DNA from: Argopecten irradians
Taxonomy: Eukaryota; Mollusca; Bivalvia; Pectinida; Pectinidae
Assembly: GCF_041381155.1 (NCBI RefSeq)
Contig: NC_091149.1
Coordinates: 8,386,609 to 8,450,608 of the forward strand
Direction of reading: 5' to 3'
DNA: 64,000 bases
Shown: in pieces, positions 35,301 to 41,309 of the stretch
Numbering within the stretch: the stretch's first letter is position 1
Layout of the letters: every line of letters begins with the position of its first letter
Notes under the pieces: model-generated
What the model was told of the DNA's origin: nothing
What the model saw: the letters and a program-made list of their open reading frames with translations, nothing else
Databases searched by the model: none
Translations under genes and position numbers: made by a program

Positions 35301-37732
35301 ATTACGTAATATGACAGCCATTACATATATTTAAAATTATAGCCAGTTTACGCATGACTGGATACATGTACATGTGTATGTATGTGATCAATATCTCATA
35401 AACATTGATACCACCTGTTTTAGTAAAGATTCCTCTATATAATCAATGAAAGTGACATACAACATTTATTGGCCGTGTAAAACTTAACATATAAACATAA
35501 CTTATTTTAAACCATGGATCTTTTCAGAACCATTATCAATCCCTTCATAAAATGTATTACCCCGACGTTATATTGAGTTCGTGATTCATTTATTATAGTG
35601 CATGCCTATAGGACACATCTGTTGTACAGTGAAACATAACTAAATTGAACAATTGTTGATGTGCATCATTGCTAACCATAGGCCGTACTGTGTGCTCTTT
35701 CTTTATTGAACTGCATGCTAATTTCCATAAAATATAGGAAATGTATGTTTCAGAAGAGAAAAAGGTTCAGTTAGTATCGATCCAAATATTGCGCTAGATA
35801 GTCAGGTAAAATCGAGTCGTTAAAACTGTCATCAGTTTGCCATTCTCTTTTGTTTGATAGAATAACGTTATTTTACCTGCAGTAACTGGCTCAATATAAG
35901 CACGAGACCCTATGTCACATTATCTAGGACAATCGGTAATGTTTTATTCAACATGCCTCCAGTCTCAGTATATAGAATGTTTTGTGATGTAATGGAACCA
36001 AAGGCTCAACAATGGTTTGCACTACTTTTTTGTTCAGTCTTCTGGAACCGAAAAAAATGTATATCATGTGTCTTTGTCACGTGTGTTGTAACAAGAGATG
36101 TTCTTCTCACTAGAGCGAGTTTGAACACTTGTGTTTGTGTGTTTCACATATCTCTACTGTGTGTTAGTAAGGGATATTATTGACCTTATTCATCAGTAAC
36201 TGTCGACAGTAACGTGCATGGCATAAAACAAACTGTATCAGTGATGAAAAAGATCAATGGACTTTCAACCCATTAATTGAAAATTGAGATACTTGCAATT
36301 GATACGACCTCATTCTATATGTATTTGAATTCTAGACACCTGTATCAATCATATATGTATAATTTGCCTTTCCATGCCTTACTGTTCTATGTTATACCTT
36401 GCCTACCTTTTGATTGGTCGTGCAGCAACTTTGAAAACGAAAAAAAAATGAAATAAAGAATTCGTTTGAAGAGCTGAATTTGGTAATTTCAAATTTGTGA
36501 TCTGAATGTCATTTACCTGATGTTGTTGAATTTTAATCATTGAAATGTAGTACACGTTTCCTTGATAACGAATTTAAACCTCTTTTATTTGATTTTTTCT
36601 TATTTAAAATTTGTGATCGGAATGTCATGTACCTGGTATTTTTTTAATTTTAAACATTGAAATGTAGTACACGTTTCCTTGATAACGAATTTGAACGTGT
36701 TTTATTTGATTTTGTGATTACAGACAGATGATAAGCTGAGGAGAACGTTAGCGGAGGCGATCGCCAGGTGCTGTAACTGGGGGAACAACAGGATAGCATT
36801 TGGTAGGGAGAAGGCGGTAGCACCTTTAGTGAGATACCTAAAGTCACAGGATGAAAATGTACACAGATCCACGGCCAGGGCGTTGTTCCAGCTCTCCAAA
36901 ACTCCAGAGAACTGTATCACAATGCACGAGGCGGGAGTTGTACAGGTAACTATGACGTCATATATGGTCATCATCATTCTAAAACGCTAGTGGTGAAAGA
37001 TGAAAAAAACTAGTACTGGTAACTGTGACGTCATATCTGGTCATCATTATACTAAAACGATAGTGGTGAAAGATGAAAAAAACTAGTACTGGTAACTGTG
37101 ACGTCATATCTGGTCATCATTATACTAAAACGATAGTGGTGAAAGATGAAAATCTAGTGCGGCTTTCATTTGATGTTTAATAAACAATGTTTTGTTCCCA
37201 ACCCATGACCAATATCATCATGCAATGTAATGCATTGTGTGTATAGATTTTAATCCTAATAGAATACTTAGCGCCTGATTATCTGCCTACATTTTCAAAC
37301 AACCCACGATTTTACGGTGATTAATGTAGTTACAATTGTATTTTCGTTCGTTTTCAAAAAAGTCGTGACTTTGTATTCATAAAACCAGTTATTTGCATAC
37401 GTTGCAACTCGTGATTTTGTGTTCATGACTCTACATGTAGTTATTTGCTAAGGTGTTCAAACAACCCGTATCTTGGTACTGATAAACCTACAGTTATTTT
37501 TGCCTTCGTTTTGAAATCACCAATACAATGTATGCTTACCTGTTCTGAAATGAAGTTTTTTTTATGTTATACCTTTTTAATTGCATTGTCTCATAGCCAA
37601 AATGTTTGTACTTTGCAGCCTCTGATGGTAATGGTTGGATCGAGCGATGAGGATCTTCAGGAGTCGGCTGCCGGTTGTATCGGTAACATCAGACGATTAG
37701 CGCTGGCCAACGAAAAAGCTAGATGTTCATAG
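8118..37732 (+). CDS. ODAD2: Outer dynein arm docking complex subunit 2 (ARMC4), 20 coding exons
   Basis: Twenty coding exons join to 1082 codons including stop, with matching phases throughout. Human ARMC4 has 1044 residues and aligns from end to end: start [29 protein letters not shown] near 260; an acidic linker (about 440-475) ending [16 protein letters not shown]; then armadillo repeats from about residue 488 to the end, with [70 protein letters not shown] and [13 protein letters not shown]. The protein belongs to the docking complex (with ODAD1, ODAD3, ODAD4) that anchors outer dynein arms on ciliary doublet microtubules. ATG 8118 has a good context and matches the family start. Oddities are a 42-bp acidic exon 18 not present in human, and repeats touching exons 11, 18 and 20. 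Intron 19 spans 12 kb. Confidence 0.97.
8711..8883 (+). CDS. ODAD2: ODAD2 exon 3
   Basis: Acceptor TTCAATTAG. Encodes [15 protein letters not shown] through [11 protein letters not shown], then one base. Donor GTAATT. Confidence 0.93.
9531..9783 (+). CDS. ODAD2: ODAD2 exon 4
   Basis: Acceptor TTCCTCACAG. Encodes [14 protein letters not shown], matching the family's EANRDP segment, and a charged helix to MNTSISLIS. Donor GTAAGT. The phase joins exon 5. Confidence 0.93.
9995..10101 (+). CDS. ODAD2: ODAD2 exon 5
   Basis: Acceptor CACTTCCAG. Encodes [16 protein letters not shown] to VLKSIDFY plus one base. Donor GTAAGT. Confidence 0.92.
10582..10724 (+). CDS. ODAD2: ODAD2 exon 6
   Basis: Acceptor CCTTGTAG. 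Encodes [20 protein letters not shown], close to the vertebrate FSNGCRAPPWRQIRG, and ends GYYVFK. The donor GTTAGA is weak at +3, but no better site keeps the phase. Confidence 0.92.
10763..10962. mobile_element. Inverted-repeat MITE, family B (decayed)
   Basis: Starts ACTGTAAACACATTTGTTTT and ends AAGTACATTTAC. The interior aligns loosely with 23825-24033 (GAGGCACTAAGTCATGTACA versus GAAGCGCTAATTCATGTACA). In ODAD2 intron 6. Confidence 0.6.
11337..11450 (+). CDS. ODAD2: ODAD2 exon 7
   Basis: Acceptor GGTGTTTAG, phase 0 at both ends. Encodes [14 protein letters not shown] and [17 protein letters not shown]; the human protein has FLREKSPKFSENM here. Donor GTACGG. Confidence 0.93.
11597..11785. 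mobile_element. Inverted-repeat MITE, family C
   Basis: Ends TACAGTCTGCAATCCTGCCT and GACAGGATTAACTGTA match the pattern CAGTNAAACCTGTCT. The interior has AAGACCACCTG and TATAAAG motifs. Relatives lie at 13508-13636, 24840-24960, 28549-28720 and 34080-34330. Intron 7. Confidence 0.6.
11959..12328 (-). mobile_element. TTAA-flanked MITE, family A, copy 2
   Basis: Opposite orientation to copy 1. The left end is TTAAAAGATGCTCCACCGCC and the right end is GATGGAGAATCTTTAT, slightly decayed. It lies in ODAD2 intron 7, 145 bp before exon 8. Confidence 0.8.
12474..12706 (+). CDS. ODAD2: ODAD2 exon 8
   Basis: The acceptor has a T9 tract and GCAG. Encodes [15 protein letters not shown], then a strongly charged Lys/Glu/Gln segment and [12 protein letters not shown], matching the human RWEPSLNWK. 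Donor GTAAGT. The MITE at 11959-12328 sits 145 bp upstream in the intron. Confidence 0.93.
13259..13312 (+). CDS. ODAD2: ODAD2 exon 9
   Basis: A 54-bp exon encoding about 18 basic residues, [18 protein letters not shown], between phase-2 junctions. Donor GTAAGA. Support comes from phase and splice signals, because this linker is not conserved. Confidence 0.8.
13508..13636. mobile_element. Family C element, reverse orientation
   Basis: Left end TTATAGTTAAAACTGTCTAT, right end GCAAGTTTGACTGTAG. The interior holds GTGGTCTTTATACAGAGGTA. Short and decayed. Confidence 0.55.
13703..13859 (+). CDS. ODAD2: ODAD2 exon 10 (acidic linker)
   Basis: Acceptor TTTTGTAG. Encodes a Ser/Glu-rich linker ([19 protein letters not shown]) followed by [18 protein letters not shown], identical to the human protein over this last block. 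Phase 0 end; donor GTATAT. Confidence 0.95.
14036..14250 (+). repeat. Degenerate tandem repeat running into the exon 11 acceptor
   Basis: About five units of 45-60 bp share TTATTTGTTAAAGGGAGGTAAC followed by TTTGCTTCAT. The last unit contains the real acceptor and the first bases of exon 11, so earlier units are copies or mimics of the splice site. Unit cores lie near 14051, 14097, 14139, 14185 and 14231. Confidence 0.75.
14240..14386 (+). CDS. ODAD2: ODAD2 exon 11 (start of armadillo repeats)
   Basis: Encodes [36 protein letters not shown] and TEDIKCK, nearly identical to human. The acceptor TTGTTAAAG and the first codons GGAGGTAAC are also the body of a repeat unit that fills the intron just upstream (14036-14239). 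Donor GTGAGA. Confidence 0.95.
14908..15117 (+). CDS. ODAD2: ODAD2 exon 12
   Basis: Acceptor TTTTTTACAG. Encodes [32 protein letters not shown] and [19 protein letters not shown], ending GGIKKL. Armadillo repeats. Donor GTAATT. Confidence 0.95.
15685..15918 (+). CDS. ODAD2: ODAD2 exon 13
   Basis: Acceptor CTGTAATAG. Encodes [40 protein letters not shown] and [13 protein letters not shown]. Donor GTAAGC. Confidence 0.95.
16410..16520 (+). CDS. ODAD2: ODAD2 exon 14
   Basis: The acceptor has a T-rich tract and ATTACAG. Encodes [20 protein letters not shown] and [11 protein letters not shown]. Donor GTATGT. Confidence 0.95.
16724..16939 (+). CDS. ODAD2: ODAD2 exon 15
   Basis: The acceptor tract is ATTATCTCCCTTCCTCCAG, which contains the complement of the molluscan motif AAGGGAGATAA. 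Encodes [39 protein letters not shown] and LLNDQPEE. Donor GTAAAT. Confidence 0.96.
17513..17694 (+). CDS. ODAD2: ODAD2 exon 16
   Basis: Acceptor CTATCCCACAG. Encodes [40 protein letters not shown] and AEEQDNM plus two bases. Donor GTGAGT at 17695, chosen because it alone keeps the frame into exon 17. Confidence 0.95.
17812..18868. repeat. Minisatellite of about 23-25 bp units in ODAD2 intron 16
   Basis: More than 40 diverged units of the type TTATCCCCACTTGGGGCTGAC run for about 1 kb. Alternating CC/CT and GGGG/GGAG variants are intermixed. A 139-codon open frame (18317-18736) is a by-product of the repeat, translating as a periodic string with no domain. Confidence 0.93.
19055..19190. repeat. 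Dispersed repeat family D, third copy
   Basis: Begins AGGGTTTGTGTTTACGCTGT and continues with ATTTTTATAAACATAAATAA, similar to 1688-1800 and 727-800. Confidence 0.45.
19595..19976. repeat. Tandem duplication of about 190 bp in intron 16
   Basis: Two diverged halves share GATA(A/C)C(A/G)CTGGG, ACTTATTTCCTCATT(A/G), TGACCTTCA(A/G)AATGA and AATAAATTACA. The second half starts near 19790. Confidence 0.7.
20632..20720. mobile_element. Short inverted-repeat element, family E
   Basis: The ends are ATTAACTCATTCACCCCTGA and TCTTCAGGGCTGAATGAGGG, inverted to one another. Related short elements lie at 30230-30291 and 50651-50740. All are under 100 bp, so it is a non-autonomous MITE-like family. Confidence 0.6.
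20721..21200. other. Intronic patch of higher GC with a partial family B repeat
   Basis: Positions 20770-21030 are GC-richer than the surroundings and hold a 123-codon open frame (20698-21069). It matches no family I know and is not bounded by splice sites that fit ODAD2. Positions 21036-21200 resemble the ends of family B elements (TTACTGTCAACCAACTTT then ATCGCGAAATTAAAATCGC). Confidence 0.35.
21332..21446 (+). CDS. ODAD2: ODAD2 exon 17
   Basis: Acceptor TTTGTACAG. Encodes [17 protein letters not shown] and [15 protein letters not shown]. Donor GTATGC. Close to the human [15 protein letters not shown]. Confidence 0.95.
22087..22452 (+). repeat. 29-bp minisatellite made of acceptor-like units
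   Basis: About seven well-kept units of AACCAGTGTATGGGTTGTCT plus CCCTTTTTT are followed by diverged ones. Each good unit reads pyrimidine tract, AACCAG, G-rich start, which is a plausible 3' splice site. The array ends 12 bp before the acceptor of exon 18. Confidence 0.93.
22465..22506 (+). CDS. ODAD2: ODAD2 exon 18, acidic microexon (possible cassette)
   Basis: The 42-bp exon lies between acceptor AATATTAG and a strong donor GTAAGT, phase 0 on both sides. It encodes 14 residues, [14 protein letters not shown], between ...CIEKAK and DAGEMVR.... Human ARMC4 as I recall it joins these two blocks directly, so the insert is absent there. Skipping it would keep the frame (1067 residues), so it may be alternatively used. 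Confidence 0.7.
22547..22626. repeat. 26-bp tandem repeat, three units
   Basis: Three units of ACGCAGATCAGTCGATAACG plus CGTTC follow exon 18 by 40 bp. They are nearly identical and CpG-rich in an AT-rich intron. Confidence 0.9.
23020..23193. mobile_element. Foldback MITE (family F)
   Basis: Two arms of about 75 bp form a near-perfect inverted repeat: CTGGGTCCAGTTTCATGAAC at the left, ATGAAACTGGACCCAG at the right, with CTATAGGAAAGCATTAC-like inner arms around a short loop. A diverged relative lies at 45984-46155. The transcript would fold into a long hairpin inside intron 18. Confidence 0.85.
23825..24033. mobile_element. Inverted-repeat MITE, family B
   Basis: Ends ACTGTAAATGTACTTAAAAT and ATTAAGTACATTTACAGT are inverted repeats. 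Related copies lie at 10763-10962, 41849-42022 (partial) and 47039-47354. Non-coding. Confidence 0.8.
24349..24537 (+). CDS. ODAD2: ODAD2 exon 19
   Basis: Acceptor TTTGTGACAG. Encodes [40 protein letters not shown] and [13 protein letters not shown]. Donor GTAAGT. Almost identical to human ARMC4 over this stretch. Confidence 0.96.
24840..24960. repeat. Decayed family C element at the left edge of the satellite
   Basis: Contains CCTTATAGAGAAGGGTCTCT, ACAGAGGTTAATTATAAAGC and TGTCCTTTTACAGACACATG, like the interior of family C. The 65-bp satellite begins directly after it with the same TATAAAGTGTCCTTTATA phrase. Confidence 0.5.
24961..27811. repeat. 65-bp satellite array, about 44 units, in ODAD2 intron 19
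   Basis: The unit is TTATAAAGTGTCCTTTATAG + GAGCTAGGTATGTCTAAATC + TATAACTGATTGGAAAATAA + GC. Most units are identical; a few have AAGATT instead of the HindIII site AAGCTT, or TCTATATC instead of TCTAAATC. Inside each unit TATAAAG and CTTTATA form a small palindrome. Several units near 25600-26060 and 27110-27180 carry scattered one-base losses. The array occupies 2.85 kb between exons 19 and 20. Confidence 0.97.
27812..28300. repeat. Degenerate AATAAGCTT-containing DNA beside the satellite
   Basis: Phrases such as AATAAGCTTA, CTGTCCTTA and AAATAACTACCAAA recur at about 90-110 bp spacing (near 28040, 28090, 28150, 28190). They could be an older, diverged flank of the array. No gene seen. 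Confidence 0.4.
28549..28720. mobile_element. Inverted-repeat MITE, family C
   Basis: Ends GTCAAACCTAACTTAAGGAC and GGTCCTTATAGATGTAGTTTGAC (shown in part) are inverted. The interior has AAAGACCACCTGTGTAATAA. Intron 19. Confidence 0.65.
29095..29580. repeat. Imperfect tandem array containing ATGCAAAT octamers
   Basis: About 13 units of 30-50 bp share AATTATAATATGCAAATGAAG and TTATCAGATCAC (shown in parts). At least six hold the exact octamer ATGCAAAT, near 29123, 29155, 29219, 29342, 29375 and 29558; the others vary at one or two positions (ATGCAAAA, ATGTAAAT). The octamer is the POU-factor binding motif. Intron 19. Confidence 0.8.
29600..31335. other. ODAD2 intron 19, middle part, little structure
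   Basis: AT-rich with an A-rich run near 30630. Apart from the family E fragment nothing coding or repetitive is supported. TTTGCTGAGCTCAGTA occurs twice (30728, 30799), a small local duplication. Confidence 0.4.
30230..30291. mobile_element. Family E short inverted-repeat element (partial)
   Basis: ATCAATTCACCATT at the left and TCTTCAGGGGTCAACGGGTTA at the right (last base trimmed from the claim) resemble 20632-20720. Confidence 0.4.
31340..31748. repeat. Direct repeats of about 95 bp around a hairpin element
   Basis: Copies at 31360-31441 and about 31668-31748 share AATTTGGTAA, CGCTTTTTCT, GATTTTCCTTATTTACCC and CAGTACTCCATGA. The hairpin at 31506-31648 lies between them. Confidence 0.75.
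31506..31648. mobile_element. Foldback hairpin element
   Basis: The left arm AGTTAGCTCCCTTGCGGGTA continues through TTGTTACGTCAT to TGTGAGCG. The right arm is its near-perfect inverse, from CGCTCACA through ATGACGTAACAATC to CCCGCAAGGGCAGATAACT. Arms are about 57 bp with about 85% pairing by eye, and part of the centre also pairs. The ends carry the molluscan AAGGG..ATAACT motif. Confidence 0.85.
32372..32405 (-). repeat. Retroelement-type 3' tail
   Basis: TAATAATAATAATAGACTTT followed by ATTTAAACTT. Read on the minus strand it is AAATAAAGTC then (TTA)n, matching tails at 44919-44955, 62243-62320 and 62500-62570. The body above it (32400-33250) is not identified. Confidence 0.5.
32406..33930. 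other. ODAD2 intron 19, unassigned
   Basis: A minus-strand open frame at 32963-33214 (83 codons) has a fairly balanced composition, with [19 protein letters not shown] near its end, but no splice context or family was recognised. It may be part of an old retroelement that ends at the (TTA)n tail at 32372. Nothing else is supported. Confidence 0.3.
34080..34330. repeat. Tandem phrase ACCTCTGATTTCCACAACAT with family C end
   Basis: Five to six units of ACCTCTGRTTTCCACAACAT alternate with ATAGTAAAACCTGTCTTAGC and GACCAC. The second phrase is the family C terminus, so this looks like a MITE end that became tandem. Confidence 0.6.
34890..35045. repeat. Tandem repeat of about 45-65 bp units
   Basis: Three to four units share ACAGGGTGTGGTGTTGGACA and ATACTGGTACTAGATA. 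The third and second units are almost identical. Confidence 0.75.
35046..36485. other. ODAD2 intron 19, distal part, no feature supported
   Basis: AT-rich DNA without recognised repeats. The 76-codon open frame at 35953-36183 looks like chance. Confidence 0.4.
36490..36722 (+). repeat. Tandem duplication of about 120 bp ending at the exon 20 acceptor
   Basis: Two copies share AAATTTGTGATC(T/G)GAATGTCAT, CATTGAAATGTAGTACACGT and CCTTGATAACGAATTT(A/G)AAC, then TTTTATTTGATTTT. The second copy runs straight into the acceptor GTGATTACAG. Confidence 0.85.
36724..36945 (+). CDS. ODAD2: ODAD2 exon 20
   Basis: Encodes [40 protein letters not shown] and [12 protein letters not shown]. It is matched to human RHHLAEAISRCC and [10 protein letters not shown]. 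Donor GTAACT. Repeats touch it on both sides. Confidence 0.96.
36940..37158 (+). repeat. 73-bp tandem triplication including the exon 20 donor
   Basis: Three units start TACTGGTAACTGTGACGTCA (TACAGGTAACTATGACGTCA in the first, which holds the real donor) and end GTGGTGAAAGATGAAAA. Each unit carries a palindromic TGACGTCA (36953, 37026, 37099). Units two and three are nearly identical, so the duplication is recent. Confidence 0.93.
37619..37732 (+). CDS. ODAD2: ODAD2 exon 21 (last coding)
   Basis: Acceptor ACTTTGCAG. Encodes [20 protein letters not shown] and [17 protein letters not shown], stop TAG 37730-37732. Human ends [16 protein letters not shown]. Confidence 0.97.
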   Translation, partial: PLMVMVGSSDEDLQESAAGCIGNIRRLALANEKARCS

Positions 37733-38970
37733 ACAATAATAATATAAACAATGGACCAAAGTGTGAAACAAAACTCGGGCAGCAACATGAAGTTTGATAC
37801 ATTTATAAAGTAGAAGCCAAAACACGACAGAAGCAAACAGCTTCAAAGCGATTTTCGAAATCCTTTTCGGTAAAGTGACAAAAGTGAACTTCCAATACCT
37901 GTGATAACTGTTGTTTTCGTTTTACTTGTCATTGCAAAAAGACTTTCATCTGTGGTCATCTTTCCGTCCTAATTGTGTATTGTAATTGCTTGTTTACTTG
38001 TGAAGAAACGCTTATTAATTTTAGACCGAAAACCGCAATATACATACATGTATACAAATGTAGCTCTTAACACCAGTTCTTTAATCTAAGTTATAAAGAA
38101 TTCTCAGAATACAAGTCAGAAGTCAAATCCTATTCATTAGATTGATAATAATTGTGGTTGGGGAGGGGGATATTTATATTTATGTGTAGGAGTATTTGTT
38201 GCGAACATTTCTGATGTATCAATTGTTAATCTATGTACTTATTTTAAATATTGAGAAGTTTATTTTTATTTCTTTTATTTATTTTTTTTCGAAGAGAACT
38301 TACTTTCAAAATACGAGTGACCATGCAATTAAGAACATGTTATATATATAAGGTATAAATTGGTCACGAGCAATATCTAGATACTGCATTATGACATCAT
38401 CGGTACAATACTTGAATAATCAGTAATAACAGATACAATGGTAAACACACGAGAGGTATCGAAAGTTGTACCGTTATACGAGTAAAATCAATGGTAAACA
38501 CACGAGAGGTATCGAAAGTTGTACCGTTAATACGAGTCAAATCAATAAGTTATAAGTCAAAAAATATTCCAATTACGTAAAAACAATTAAAAGGAGAGAA
38601 TTTAGACATAAAACGTCACTACTCTAGATTATTTTAAATACAATGTTTACATCTTGTACTTTCATATATCAGATGAAATAAGTCGATATCTAAAGCTATT
38701 CTATTTTGAAAATTATTTATAAAATTATTGTGACGTAGTCAACAATATTCCGTGGCATATTTAAAACAATAGTAGGAAAGATCGATTACATATTCCATGA
38801 GAAGTTCAAACCTCAGAATATAGTTCAGAAATCAAATTATAAACTATATGTTTTACTAATAGACTTGAAAACAACACCTGTTTAGTCTATTGGTTCATGT
38901 TTTATATTAAAAGAATTTTTATCTGCGAATGTATTGACACCGAACGAAATAAAGACTATTTTTACGATAT
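37733..38970 (+). other. ODAD2: ODAD2 3' UTR (right edge approximate)
   Basis: No further open frame follows the stop. The first well-placed poly(A) signal AATAAA is at 38948-38953. The UTR would include a 57-bp tandem duplication at 38435-38545. An earlier end cannot be excluded. Confidence 0.5.
38435..38545. repeat. 57-bp tandem duplication
   Basis: Two near-identical copies of CAATGGTAAACACACGAGAG followed by GTATCGAAAGTTGTACCGTT and ATACGAGT(A/C)AAAT. Confidence 0.95.
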
Positions 38971-39215
38971 AAAATTTTTGTTATGTTGACTTTTCCATGT
39001 GCCAGAAGATGGTCAAGAGGCCGAAAATTTGCAAAAAGAAGATACGTTCACATCACGTCATGGTCTATCACGTAATATCACTTGTACCCTTTCTATGTAT
39101 TTTATATTCATGAATATGCATGACATGCGTTTCTTAAACCAAACATGCATTTGTAGGTAAAAGGGTCTGTTACACAAAAAAATTACTGAGATCTTATACC
39201 TCTGAACAGATTTCA

Positions 39216-39647
39216 TTGACCTTCAAAAAACATCAAAAACGCCAATATACTAGGAATTTTTTCAGGTTACAGGTGACCTTCGATATCAGCAAATTCAACA
39301 TCGTATATAAACTAAAATTTGCTGACCAACTACGAGAAATGTTTCGTTATATGACGGATGTGAGAAATGTGAACTTCCATTCAGGTGTTGATTGTATAAG
39401 CTATGAACCCCGCATCACATTTACAGTGACCACACGTTTCATTCAACAACAAGGAACCTTCAAACAAATTACTTCTCAAGTAATGTTGGGGACAAACCTT
39501 TTGATTTTGTATATTTATTTAGTGGCAACAAACAGCACAGGATTTATTTTACCGAACATTTCCATGATACAGCTGTATGATATCAATCAATATATTTCCG
39601 AAACCAGCAAGTATGTTGTAATTAACAAAATTGTCAAAAACTATTAG
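39216..39647 (+). other. 143-codon open frame, unrecognised
   Basis: This is the longest open frame in the window not explained by a gene or tandem repeat. It has no recognisable domain, and its composition (many Ile, Tyr, Thr, Asn) fits AT-rich DNA. A TTTTTTCAG acceptor-like site lies inside it near 39265. I list it as a possible exon only; chance is more likely. Confidence 0.2.
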
Positions 39648-39769
39648 AATAGTTAATTTTTACCTGGGAGTTTTGTAGTGGTATATAGCTTATAATTGCT
39701 AATAAATTATAGCTTATAATTTATACGTGTATGTATATTGAGCAAAACTGAAACGAGTGTCATATATAG

Positions 39770-39905
39770 GGTTAGTGTGTGTAGATAAAGGTGACTTACC
39801 TTAGTTTGTTCAGTGATCCGTGACTTAAAGACAAGTATAGTTATGGAACGTTGAATTAACAGAAGGATTCGCCTGGAATATTAACATTGAAATGTATTAA
39901 GGAAA
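39770..39905 (-). repeat. Duplicated 130-bp segment, copy 1
   Basis: Shares GTTTGTTCAGTGATCCGTGAC, TTAAAGACAAG, ATGGAACGTTGA, ATTCGC(C/T)TGGAA and CATTGAAATGTATT (longest phrase here is cut at 20) with 40067-40195. On the minus strand both copies keep an open stretch RSITxLVFxSRITEQTK just before GTAAG, like an exon end with a donor. Confidence 0.6.
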
Positions 39906-40066
39906 TGACTTTAGTTTGAAAAGGTTATATAATGTCAGTTCCGAGCAAATGAAAATATTTACGTATATCTATAAAAATAAGATGGTGTCATAGTTGAATG
40001 TTAGATCTTTAGATCAGTATACGCTGACCATATTCAATAAATAGGGTAAATGTACATTTGTGTCCA

Positions 40067-40195
40067 TAAAAGTGCCTTACCTTGGTTTGTTCAGTGATCC
40101 GTGACGTAAAGACAAGAAGCGTAATGGAACGTTGAGGTGTAACAGAACGATTCGCTTGGAAAACTTCAAAAAAAAAACAGCATTGAAATGTATTT
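40067..40195 (-). repeat. Duplicated 130-bp segment, copy 2
   Basis: See 39770-39905. The minus-strand reading NRSVTPQRSITLLVF then TSRITEQTK precedes GTAAGG. It may be a dispersed repeat or a duplicated exon; the segment between copies shows no other homology. Confidence 0.55.
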
Positions 40196-40199
40196 GGAA

Positions 40200-40960
40200 A
40201 AGGACTATTTGACTTAAACGATATACATTGTACATATTTGTTTGCACCATGTCTTTAGTACGATGAATAGAACCAAATCCCTTTGGTAAATTATTGCTTT
40301 GTATAGTTTGTGGGTTATAACAAGGCTACATATAAAATCATCTAGAACAAATACCTATGTCTAATATTCACAATTCACTATCTCGTAAATAATTCAGTCT
40401 ATTCAGACTCATGCTGACAATTCCCTATCTCTGGAATTATTCAGCTGTTGAAAATGCCTTAACAATGGTCGTTGTTTGCTTCGTTAAACTACATTCTGTT
40501 CTTTATGACTAGTAAACAGTAGAGTGTTCTGCTTACTTTCTAAATTCTGATACATGTATTGAATTATTCTTGTTCATCTACATGGCGTCGGGACAATTTC
40601 ACCATTACATATTAACTACAGTCAGATGAAAATGTCAATACAAAGTGGAGTCAAAAAGTCAAATGTCAACTGGTTATGATAAGTTAATCAGTAGTAGTGT
40701 TAAGCTCGCCGAATAACCGATTATATTCGGAAACTGCTATGATCGCGAAAAGATCCGTGAAATATCGAGTTAAGTATTAATGTCACTATTTGTTAATTTC
40801 ATCGGGATATGAAAAATATTTTTCCGAACTGTGAATCCACGTGTCACGATTAGGCCTAATTTTAGGAACTTCGACACGAGTTTCATAAAAGCTTATATAA
40901 AAAGAACACAAATTTCAGATACTTTTTATCACATATCTACAACAACCTGCATTTCGATGA
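40200..40960. other. Intergenic, nothing supported
   Basis: AT-rich, with short open frames only. No repeat ends were found. Confidence 0.4.
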
Positions 40961-40964
40961 AATT

Positions 40965-41130
40965 CGACGTCAAAATACGTTGCAAAAATCAAGCGGAGGT
41001 CGCCATTTTGTCACGACGTCCTAAATCCAAACGTTACGTCATTGTTTACTGACGTCAAGACATGACGTCATAATAAATTTCCAATAAACGCACAACCCAC
41101 CATGTAAGATTACAATAAAGTGACACGTCA
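40965..41130. promoter_or_regulatory. Cluster of ACGTC motifs (CRE-like)
   Basis: Within 165 bp lie CGACGTCA (40965), ACGACGTC (41013), TTACGTCA (41034), two perfect TGACGTCA (41050 and 41063) and ACACGTCA. TGACGTCA is the CREB/ATF site. No gene start is recognised next to it, so it could be an enhancer, an unseen promoter or a repeat. Confidence 0.35.
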
Positions 41131-41309
41131 CGGCTGGTCTGTTTGGTGTAGCGTGCTATTATAGAATTTTTCAGCTGGCCAATTATGTAGAATATTTCAA
41201 GGGCTGGTGGCCAATCGGGATTATATTTCTACTATAAAGACCCGAACATGACTATCCCAGATTATAGTCTGACCTTTTGTGAGATTGCCATACAATCAAT
41301 ATACATGTA

